NCBI RefSeq assembly: GCF_013426205.1
Contig: NC_089425.1
Coordinates: 930,001-994,000, forward strand
Source of the DNA: Metarhizium brunneum
Taxonomy: Eukaryota; Ascomycota; Sordariomycetes; Hypocreales; Clavicipitaceae
DNA length: 64,000 nucleotides
Direction of reading: 5' to 3'
The notes beneath the pieces were generated by a model. That model was not told where the DNA came from and ran no database searches. It saw only the letters and a program-made list of their open reading frames with translations. Both the position numbers and the translations under genes were made by a program. Below, piece after piece: positions 10,076 through 18,941 of this stretch. The number at the start of each line of letters is the position of its first letter. The first letter of the stretch is position 1.

Positions 10076-11771
10076 TGATTTGCGTACGGGAGAATTGGCG
10101 GTTGGGTGGAATGGTGAGGGCAGAATGTTGCTTGAGATGCACGTTGTTGTGAGTGTGCCACGTATAGAATCAAGGCTGATGGCGAGGAAGTAAATTGTGA
10201 TTGTTCATGTGCTATATTGCAGGGCAATGAAGTCTATTTGCAACAGTTGACCTCTTGCAGGGTGGTCTTCCCCTGTCGGCTGCCTGATCAACTGTCGTGG
10301 AGTAATCGGTGATGCCAGTGTAGCACAACAATGCGCATTACTCGGCATAATAACCACCGATAATCATACGGTAATAGGACAAGACTCCCGTCGCCTGCAT
10401 CGGTTCCACGGGACTGTGCATTTTGATCAATGCATTTTGCCCTCGTGACGCAAAGTTGCCTCTGGTGCGTGGCTACCCTGGACATGGGACATGATGGGTA
10501 GAATCCGATTCGAAGCGTGCCACCGTACTTCGACTCCTGCCATGTAATTCAGAGTCGGTATCGCCATCATCCACCAGCAGTGCGCAGCAGCATCGTTGTG
10601 ACAAGGCCGTTTTGCAACAATGAACTAACTCAACGTCACGGCAAGATGCTATTCCGGGCTCCGTATCCGGAGGCCACATCACACTGTCCCTCACACTGTC
10701 TTTCCCCCACGCACGATGCAAGCCACCAAGTCATTTCCCTTTGCCCAAGTTATGTCCGGCCCAACCAACGGAGCGACTGCGGCACCCCAAGTTTGTTTAA
10801 CATGCATGTGCCGATTTCCCCTTACGAGGCAACCTTGCGCTGTCATTGGAGGTTCCCGCGGAGTGTAAAAATGGGGGAGCCCGCACTTGGTGAGTTGGAT
10901 GTTCCCGCCCCGTCATGGATAGACAGTGATGACAATGTGTATCATTTTCCTAAAGGAATAACAAACAGCCTACGGAGTACAACAGTCCGAACTATGGCCT
11001 GTTGATTGGATGCCGTCATGTGGTGTTTGCAGACGCTGTGCGTTGGCTGACTTGGTCATGCTGCATGATTCCGCATGATTCCCCTCGCGACGAGAGGATG
11101 AAAATGGTTCTTTCGCTGCTGGATGCAACACACCATGGCGCACCTTGACATGGCCTTGCAATACGGAGTACTTTACGGCTGTTCCCGCCAACTTGGACCT
11201 GGGGAGCTAAATTGCCGAAACACTGGCCCCTGTCAGGCCTCGCAGGTACGGTCGAGTGCCGTACAATCGTGAGTTCCGGCCCATCACGGCATACCACGCC
11301 AAGGACACCGCCCACGCCTCGCGTGCATCCAGTTCTCTTAGCATCTTTTGCGTTGACGCTACACCCAGGCATTTAGTATATTTCTGTGTGTTTTGACTCT
11401 CCGCGCTCGTCTCCGCCTTCCTGCATTCCACCCCCTTCGCTTCCGCCCCCGTCTGCTAGTCTCCCTCAACGTACAAGACCTATCCCTGCCCCGCCAAGAA
11501 GACCGATTGTGCTTGGATCGTGGGGAGACGACACTAACATGCGGGTTACGGGTAGTGCAACTCGTTCAAAGGAAAGGGCGAAAAAAAATACAAATACATG
11601 GACGGTCTTGCGCCGCCTACCCGGTCTTTTTTTCTCATCAGCGACGCGTGAAGCGGGAGCATGACTGAGTTTCAAGCCGCCGCGCATCTGAATTTCCGTC
11701 ATTCGCTTCCTGCACCTACCTAACATTCCGTCATCTTGGGCTTGTGCAGACGAGGCCTGTCGAGACTCGAC
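10076..11771. other. Intergenic, no gene recognised
   Basis: 1.7 kb between the GrpB-family gene and the GH89 gene. No ORF resembles a known family. Two copies of the dispersed motif TACGGAGTAC occur at 10971-10980 and 11162-11171. The part next to 11772 is pyrimidine-rich (11390-11500) and is presumably the promoter and leader of the GH89 gene. Confidence 0.5.
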
Positions 11772-14287
11772 ATGGTTCGCTTGCGACGCCTGGCGCTCGC
11801 CGCGGTGCTATCGCTGCCAATCGCAGACGCAGCAGCAGCAACAACAACAAGCGGCATCTCCGAATTGGCAGATCGGCTATTCAATGGACAGGGAAGCGCG
11901 TTTGAGTTTGTCCTCACCACTCGCCCCGAGGACTGGTCGCGTTGGAACCCGCCCGTCAACGACAACTACACGGTTCAGGGTGCCCGTGGAAAGATTCGCG
12001 TCGAGGGAACGTCGCTGAATGCGCTGGCCAGGGGGTGAGTGTTTTGCGTGTGAATTCCTGGCATGTTTTGCCATTATGGAACGGCGCCTGATCCGACTGT
12101 CCGTGTCTTCTTTGTTGTGTACGTTTTTTGCTGACAACCATTTATACAGCCTGCGACACTATGCCAATGACGTCTTGCAAATGGACGAGTTTTGGTTCGT
12201 CCATACGTACAAGACGGCTCCCCAGCGTCTGCCTGCCCCGAAAGAACCCTTGTCCGGGGCCAGTGTTGTGCCATGGAGATATAATCTCAACACGGGTGAG
12301 TTGCCAAAATTTCTGGGATTTTCAATGGGCGGGAAAGAAACACCCACTAACCAGCATAAAACAAAAAGTCACCTTCTCCTACACTTTCCCCTGGTATCAG
12401 TGGGAGGACTGGGAGAAGCTCCTCGACTGGGCGGCCCTGCGCGGCGTTAACCTCCAGCTCGCCTGGGTCGGCTACGAGAAGATCTTCCTCGATAGCTTGC
12501 GAGAACTAGGTCTCTCTAACGAGGACATCTTGCCCTTCTTCAGCGGACCGGCGTTTCAGGCGTGGAATCGGTTCGGCAACATTCAGCGTTCCTGGGGTGG
12601 CAAGGGAGACTTGCCGCTGGCTTTTATCGAGCAGCAGTTCGAGCTGCAGAAGCAGATTGTCACGCGCATGGTAGAGCTCGGCATTACGCCTGTGCTGCCC
12701 GCATTTCCCGGCTTCGTGCCGGAGAGCATCAAAAAGGTCCGGCCCAACGCGAATCTCACCGTGTCGCCCAACTGGTTCGCCCCGGCCCCGGACAAGTACA
12801 CGAGGGACCTGTTCCTCGATCCCCTGGACGACACGTACGCGGAGCTGCAGAAGCTGTTCGTCTCCAAGCAAATCGACGCCTTTGGCAACGTCACCAACGT
12901 TTACACCCTCGACCAGTTCAACGAGCTGTCCCCCGCGTCCAGGGACACGGCCTACCTCCGGGGCATCGCGCGCAACACCTACGCCGGGCTCACGGCCGCC
13001 AACCCTGCTGCAGTGTGGCTTCTTCAAGGATGGCTGTTCTTCTCGAGCCGCAACTTCTGGACGCAGCCTCGCATCGACGCCTACCTGGGCGGTGTCGAGG
13101 ACGACCAGGGCATGCTGGTTCTCGACCTATACTCCGAGGTGAATCCGCAGTGGCAGCGCACAAACAGCTACTCTGGGAAGCCGTGGATTTGGTGCCAATT
13201 GCACGACTTTGGGGGGAACATGGCCCTTGAGGGCCGCGTCCAAACGCTGACGTCGGCGCCGATCGACGCGCTCGCGCAGTCAAAGTCCCTTGTGGGATTC
13301 GGCCTGACGCCCGAGGCGTACGAGGGCAACGAGGTCGTCTACGACATCCTCCTGGACCAGGCCTGGTCCGCGACGCCGCTCGACACGCAAGCGTACTTTG
13401 CGTCGTGGGTGACGAAGCGCTACGCAGGCATCTCCAGCATCCCCTCGGAGCTGTATCGGGCATGGGAGATCCTCCGCACCGACGTCTACAGCAACACCCG
13501 CACCGACATCCCGCAGGTCCCCGTCGCGACGTACCAGCTCCGGCCGGCGCTGTCCGGCATCGCCAACCGGACCGGCCACTTCCCCCATCCCACGGCGCTG
13601 CACTACGACCCCCTCGTCCTCCAGGGGGCGTGGAAGCTCATGCTGGAGGCTTTGACGCGGCAGGGCTCGCTGTGGAAGGTTCCCGCGTTCCAGCTGGACT
13701 TTGTCGACGTCTCGAGGCAGATGCTTAGCAACCAGTTCGACGTGCTCTACGCTGACCTCGTCAATGCCTACAAGTGCAGCACCGGCGCCGGCGGGGGCCG
13801 TGAACTGCGTTCCAACACGCCAAGCTGCGACGTCAAGGCCGCCGGCGCCAGGCTCCTCTCCCTCTTGTCCACGCTCGACCTCACCCTCCTCACCAGCCGG
13901 CACTTTGCGCTGCAGAGCTGGGTGGACGCCGCCAGCGCCTGGGGCAAGGCCGCGGTCAACGAGGACCTCTTCACATTCAACGCCCGCAGCCAGGTCACGG
14001 TGTGGCAGGTCAACGCGACAAATCTCAACGACTACGCCGCCAAGGCCTGGGGCGGTCTTGTGGGATCGTACTACAAGGGCCGCTGGTCCATCTTTGTTGA
14101 CGCGCTCGTCGCGGCGAGCAAGTCCGGGTCCTTGGACGAGGGTGCCTTGGCACGGAAATTGCAGGTCTTTGAGGCAGAGTGGCAGGCTGGCGAGCAGGCG
14201 GTCGAGCAGGCGACGCCGCAGGATTTCAGGGCCGTGCTGGCCGGTCTGCAGGGCAGTTGGCCCGAGTTGTTTCTCAAAGTGCAGTAA
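11772..14287 (+). CDS. Alpha-N-acetylglucosaminidase, glycoside hydrolase family 89 (NAGLU-like), secreted
   Basis: Three exons: 11772-12034, 12150-12295 and 12369-14287, 775 residues. The N-terminus MVRLRRLALAAVLSLPIADA is a signal peptide, so the enzyme is expected in the secretory path, outside the cell or in the vacuole. The catalytic core carries YSYTFPWYQW-like and WEKLLDWAALRGVNL blocks of GH89. It keeps both acidic residues expected from human NAGLU: Glu322 in DQFNELSP (general acid) and Glu452 in GLTPEAYEGNEVVYD (nucleophile); WCQLHDFGGN lies between them. A helical C-terminal domain follows. The enzyme should remove terminal alpha-linked GlcNAc from glycans. Introns of 115 and 73 nt have clear TGCTGAC and CACTAAC branch sites; the first joins G to LRHYANDV and the second T to VTFSYTF. 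The length matches the family (about 740 residues). Confidence 0.9.
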
Positions 14288-15405
14288 GGTGTAATGATGT
14301 GATGATTGGACTATATGAGGTAATTGGCTGCACTGCATGGCCAGCGTTGTGGAATAACATGCATGTTGATGAGTCTCTTCCAGTTTCGTTTCGTATCTCG
14401 ATACATACAATATATATACCCTGTTGCCGGCTCCAGGACTGGCTTTATGAAAGTTTTTCGACCCGTCACTCTTGTAACTTGTCTTACACGGTCAGTCACT
14501 AACATTAGTGTCCGTGTAAGCGGGAACGAAGCATCAGAAAGTATCCATGGTACGGGTGGGCCAACGATGTAGACGACGACAAGGTAAATTCAACACTTGG
14601 CAGCGTCGAGGGTTGGATGCCCAAATGCAGCAAAAAGTGCCATCACCAACCTAGCGTCTTACCCGTTTGCACTCTATTATAACCAGCGAATGGCGCTCGT
14701 CCGAATAGCCGCATTGATGACAATTACCCAGCAACGCAGTGGCCCGCCACGGCCACACAGGCGACATGCAGAGCGGCCAGCCCCCCGAATGCGGTAATCC
14801 AGACGGCATTCACGGCAGACGCTCTGCACGATGACACATCCAACGCACATGGATCTTGGCGCACGAAGCCGCACGCTATTTCCATCTCGGCGGCTCTACG
14901 ACAAACTCCGAGCCTGGACATGTTGATGAAGCACGCGCGGGCTTTTTTTTTTTTTTTAAACGCGCTTAGCTCCGGCTCCTGGGGCTGAGGAAGCAGCCAC
15001 AAACCGGTGCGGCATTATTTTCACAGGGCTTGTCATTGGGCTCATGGCGGAGATGGAGCCCGCGTGATATTGGTGCTGCTTTAACCCGGGACGGCGAGAC
15101 GCCACTCGATGAACCTTTGGTCGAGGATGCCGTTTTATACGGTGTGAGAAGGGACGCGTATTATGTTATTTGACTTGCCTTTGGGTACCGTTATGGAATG
15201 AAGATTGGCAGTGGCTTTGAATGGGGGCTTGATATACACTAGAGTCGTGGTTCGACGCTTTCCAACATCCGGTAACGGTTGTCATTAGCACATACATTTT
15301 CGCTATTTCGATTATACGATGAACCTGGCGTTTCTTTTGCAGTGTCGAGTGCAGGAATCCAAGGGGGTTAATACAGCCACGGCCTGGCAGTTTCGAAGAG
15401 AAAGT
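14288..15405. other. Intergenic between GH89 gene and the convergent FAD oxidase
   Basis: Apart from a hairpin-forming inverted repeat at 14483-14520 and a T16-type tract near 14942, nothing recognisable is seen. The two flanking genes point at each other, so this is 3' flank for both. Confidence 0.45.
14483..14520. repeat. Inverted repeat (hairpin) downstream of GH89 gene
   Basis: CTTACACGG (14483-14491) pairs with CCGTGTAAG (14512-14520). Inside it, CACTAA (14497-14502) pairs with TTAGTG (14505-14510), which gives an almost continuous stem with a 2-nt loop. It lies about 200 bp after the GH89 stop codon, in a convergent region. It may be a folding 3' element or a tiny transposon relic. Confidence 0.5.
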
Positions 15406-15545
15406 TTATTATTAACGCTACTTTACAATTTCTTACCGAGGCCCACGGGGCTTATTATAAACACTATTATACAATTTCTGGTACCAAGCACCACGAGCTT
15501 ATTATCAACACTGTTATACAATTTCTGGTATCGAGCACCAAGCAC
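15406..15545. repeat. Three degenerate 46-47 bp direct repeats
   Basis: Units start at 15406, 15452 and 15499, each with the frame TTATTATnAACRCT followed by ACAATTTCT and a CAAGCAC-like end. The third runs into short CAAGCAC/CAAAGCAC repeats up to about 15560. They sit immediately 3' of the FAD oxidase stop codon (15571 on the minus strand). Confidence 0.65.
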
Positions 15546-15570
15546 AAAGCACCAAGCACGACAAGCTGCT

Positions 15571-17154
15571 TCACGCCGCGGCGCTATTACTGGAGCCGAG
15601 CCGCCTCACCAGATACAACGCCAGCCCCCAGTTCGGCTGCAAGTAAACGCCGACTCTGCACACGACGAGAAGCGCCAGCGCCCACACGACGCTCCCCATC
15701 CACGAAGGCCGCACCCACGACGGCACCCAGGACCAGCTGGCCGGAGCTTGCAGCGCCGCCCTCGCAACGTTCTTGTTGTACCGCAGCCGGTTGTGCGGAT
15801 CAAACGCCTCCTTGAGCGCACAGATGCGCGCCCACTTCTCCCGGGAGCCGTACAGATTCCGCAGCCACTCGGGCCCCCGGTCGCAAGACAGGTTCACGTA
15901 GCCGTTGCGCAGGGAAAGCGGCGTCATGGCCGCCATGACGCCGTCGACCCAGCGCACAAACTCGGCGTCCTTGCCCGGCGTGTCCCACATGCCCAGCACC
16001 TCCCACATCCAGTTGGCCCCGCGGCGCGAGTAGGCCGTCGAGTCCTCGGGGAAGTCGAGGTTGGCGCCGCCGAGGCACGGGAGGGCGATGGCGACGCTGG
16101 GCCCGGGGCTCGTCGGGGCCGGCGCCGCCCTGACCGCGTCCACAACGACGGCGGCCACCTCGGCCGTGATCCCGGCCAGGTAGCCGCCGCGCGCGTGCTG
16201 CCGGCGGCCCGGCGGCGCGAGCACGTCCAGGATGGAGTTCGTCTCGAGCCAGCTGGCCGGGCGGACCGTGTCGGCGAGCGGCGCGGCCAGCGGGCGCACG
16301 CCGGCCATGGCGGCCTCGTACGCCCCCGGCGCGCCCGTGTACACGACGATGAGCACCAGGATGGGCACGCCGACCATGTGGCCCGGCAGGCCGGGCAGCG
16401 GCGGCGCCGGCAGGGCCACCGGGTATATGGTCAGCTCGCGCGGGGCGCGGGCCATGACGGCGTCGAGCCGGGGCAGTATGCGGGCGGCGTCGTCGATGGC
16501 GTAGATGATGAGGCCGCTGACGACGCCGGGCCCGACCCTGCGCGCCTGGTAGGTGAAGGACGTGGCGACGGCGAGGTTGTGCCCGGCGCCGCGGAGGCCC
16601 CAGAACAGCTCGGGGTTCCGGTCCCTCGACGCGACCAGCCGCTCGCCCCGGACCGTCACCACGTCCACCGAGAGCAGGCTGTCGACCGTCATGCCGAACC
16701 GCCGCGTCAGGTAGCCCATGCCGCCGCCGAGCGTGAGCCCCGCGGCCCCCGTGTCCGACACGGTGCCCGCCGGCACGACGTACCCGTGCTCCTGGGTGGC
16801 GGCGTCCATTTCCCCCAGGAGCACGCCGGCGTCGACGGTGGTGACGCCCGTCTCCGGGTCGACGGCGATGTTCTTCATGGGCGTCGTGTCAATGACAAAG
16901 GCGTCTTGGGGCATGGCGTGCCCGTCAATGGCGTGCCCGCCGCTACGGATGGCAATCGGCTCGTCGTGCGCGTCGCAGTACTTGACGGCCGCTACGATGT
17001 CGTCGGCGTCGAGGCACTGCGCTATCAGGCCCGGCTCGCTGCCGTACCGGGCGTTGGGGATCTTCCGCGCCTCCGTGTACCCCGGGTCCCCGCGGCGGAG
17101 GGTCCTGCCTTTGAATCCCTCGGGCGGGAAATCCGGAAACCTCTTGCCGCCCAT
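15571..17154 (-). CDS. FAD-linked oxidase (BBE-like), C-terminally membrane-anchored
   Basis: Single exon, 527 residues. The PCMH-type FAD domain has the RSGGHAIDG block with His74, the usual 8-alpha-histidyl attachment site for FAD, and LTLGGGMGYLTRRFGM, where bicovalent enzymes would carry a cysteine; none is present, so FAD is probably held by one bond. The substrate domain ends in the BBE motif FDPHNRLRYNKN. Unusually, the protein then continues for about 65 residues with a hydrophobic stretch (MGSVVWALALLVVCRVGVYL) and a short polar tail, suggesting a tail anchor. Such enzymes oxidise alcohols, sugars or alkaloid-like substrates using O2; the substrate is unknown. I use ATG 17154 (AAAATGG context); the open frame reaches 17478, with another ATG at 17253 in poor context. 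The gene is far more GC-rich than its flanks. Confidence 0.8.
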   Translation of the reverse strand: MGGKRFPDFPPEGFKGRTLRRGDPGYTEARKIPNARYGSEPGLIAQCLDADDIVAAVKYCDAHDEPIAIRSGGHAIDGHAMPQDAFVIDTTPMKNIAVDPETGVTTVDAGVLLGEMDAATQEHGYVVPAGTVSDTGAAGLTLGGGMGYLTRRFGMTVDSLLSVDVVTVRGERLVASRDRNPELFWGLRGAGHNLAVATSFTYQARRVGPGVVSGLIIYAIDDAARILPRLDAVMARAPRELTIYPVALPAPPLPGLPGHMVGVPILVLIVVYTGAPGAYEAAMAGVRPLAAPLADTVRPASWLETNSILDVLAPPGRRQHARGGYLAGITAEVAAVVVDAVRAAPAPTSPGPSVAIALPCLGGANLDFPEDSTAYSRRGANWMWEVLGMWDTPGKDAEFVRWVDGVMAAMTPLSLRNGYVNLSCDRGPEWLRNLYGSREKWARICALKEAFDPHNRLRYNKNVARAALQAPASWSWVPSWVRPSWMGSVVWALALLVVCRVGVYLQPNWGLALYLVRRLGSSNSAAA

Positions 17155-18941
17155 TTTCTCCGGGGTCGATTCGCCCGAGCCAAGGGGGGAGGACGGCCTT
17201 CTTACGCGGTAGTAGTGTAGAGTTTGGGGTTTTGGAAGGATCCGAGCGAGCATGTACGCCTGACAAATGTCCGCAGGATAAATGACACAAAGCACCCACG
17301 AGCTTGGTGATTCTGAGCTACAGCTTCCCCCCGAGCTTAGGGGGTACGGGGCTTCTTTTAATCCAGCGAGCAAGCGCACAACCCTTCCTTGGGAGGGGGG
17401 GGGGAGGCAAACAAGAGGACGCGATGGCCTCGCATGCCCGAAAGAATAGCAAATCAACGAGCGGAGGAAATGGCGCAAGCTTGTACATTGATTCTGGCCC
17501 TATTCTTCCTCGAATGAAGCCATTCAAGCCTCAATGGCTGGGCGGTGGTGTGGTGGCCCAGCACGCACCAGTCACCCTCGGGGACGTGCCGCCAGTTAGC
17601 CCGGCGCAGTCGTAGAGAACAATAGCAAAGCCGCCCGGCACCTCGGCGCCGTGTGCAGACACGCCCGCGCGGGACAATAAAACAGCCATGCCTATTCATC
17701 CCGCGGCCCTGACGTATTGCCGTCTAAAAACGGCAAGAACTCCCACGACGCGCAGACACGCCGGGCCGACGAATCCGGGCTCGTCCCAAGACATGACGTA
17801 GGTCCGTTTTAAACGCAGCGCAGGACGGGCACGGCTAGGGCGGCGATGAGGCCGCGCCGTGTTGGACCGACCGTGTGTGACACGGCATTGTGCCTGCAGG
17901 GCAGAGGACCCGGCACTGCGGGGGGTGCTTCTCGACGGCCGGACAGCCCTGGCAGACACTCACTCACTCACTCACTCACCTGGGAAGCTGGCAGGGAGGA
18001 ACGTGGAAGTGATGGCTTTTGATTGTCGCAGCGGCATTCCGTATTCGGGAGATGGCCGCTCGGATGGGCGAGTAGACCGTTGCGCCGGCTGGTTCTTTTT
18101 TTTTTTTCAAGCCGGGAGAAGAATTTGCAAAATTTATTATCTGATCATCTTATCAATCTGGTCCCCGCTTTTAGCCACGTTGGGCAACGCAACGGTCGGC
18201 ATGGGCACTCGACACGTGCGGCTGAGGTTTCTCCATGGTGACACGGCACGGGGAAGATAGGGGTCTGATGGAAGGGGTACAAGGGCGCACCTTGCCGAGA
18301 CTGATGCCCGGACTGGCCGCTGTCGGCATTTACGACGGGCCCGGCGATTGCTCTACTCATGTACATAGACGACGAATACGTAAAGTCGGGACCATGGGTT
18401 CAGCATGCCACGAGGGCATGGTACCGACGACTCGGTCCTCGGCTTCCCCCCTTTTGGTTGAAGATTTTTTCTGCCCCCAAGGGGTGGCCAGCCAGACCCA
18501 GATGGCTTGATATTGGTCCCCAGATCCCTGGGCGGATGCAAATCGCGGCTGGACTTGTCACTTGTGCGAGGATGGAACAGTGAGGGGGTGAAAGCAAGGC
18601 ACGACGTGGTATTTGAAATGGCTCCGTCAAACGAGGCATTATGCTTTGTAGAAAAGGCATCGGTCGTGCTTCTCTGGTTCGTTGAAGAGTTGCATATGGT
18701 GTCTGACTGAGTCACATCCCTCACCCAGCTTCACCTCTGTTGTCTTCCAATACCGTTACATTTTTGGCGCTTGTCTCCCGATTTCGTCTTGGCAAGATCT
18801 GGACATCGTCCTTGGCATCTACGCTGCCAAGAGTATATTATCCCCGGTCCGTATCGGCAGGCATCGTACCCGCCGCAAGTGCCGGCGTAGCATTCGCTGT
18901 GCCCTCTCAGACATTCTGGTCTCTTTGCCACCTTTTTCATC
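17155..18941. other. Divergent intergenic region between FAD oxidase and ferric reductase
   Basis: 1.8 kb that must hold the promoters of both divergent genes. Visible items are a G9-type run (17394-17403), a CACT microsatellite (about 17957-17979), a T10 run near 18101 and a GATA-type site pair at 18137-18154 (listed separately). No convincing ORF. Confidence 0.5.
18137..18154 (-). promoter_or_regulatory. Putative SreA/GATA site upstream of ferric reductase
   Basis: TTATCTGAT (18137-18145) is the reverse complement of ATCAGATAA, which fits ATCWGATAA, the extended GATA site bound by the fungal iron regulator SreA. A second GATAAG core (CTTATC) follows at 18149-18154. It lies 0.8 kb upstream of the ferric reductase start, a target type that SreA represses in iron-replete cells. 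The distance is large, so this is a suggestion only. Confidence 0.4.

Noticed and set aside
12035..12127. Continuous + frame from 12128 as the true start of the GH89 gene
   Set aside because: That frame reads through two introns; the spliced form gives a signal peptide and the conserved N-terminal domain.
13280..14410. 376-codon minus frame under the GH89 gene
   Set aside because: Antisense shadow caused by high GC at third positions; no motif.
15319..17220. Open + strand frame of 633 codons opposite the FAD oxidase
   Set aside because: It is the antisense shadow of a very GC-rich real gene; its Arg/Gly/His-rich translation has no domain, while the minus frame carries clear FAD and BBE motifs.
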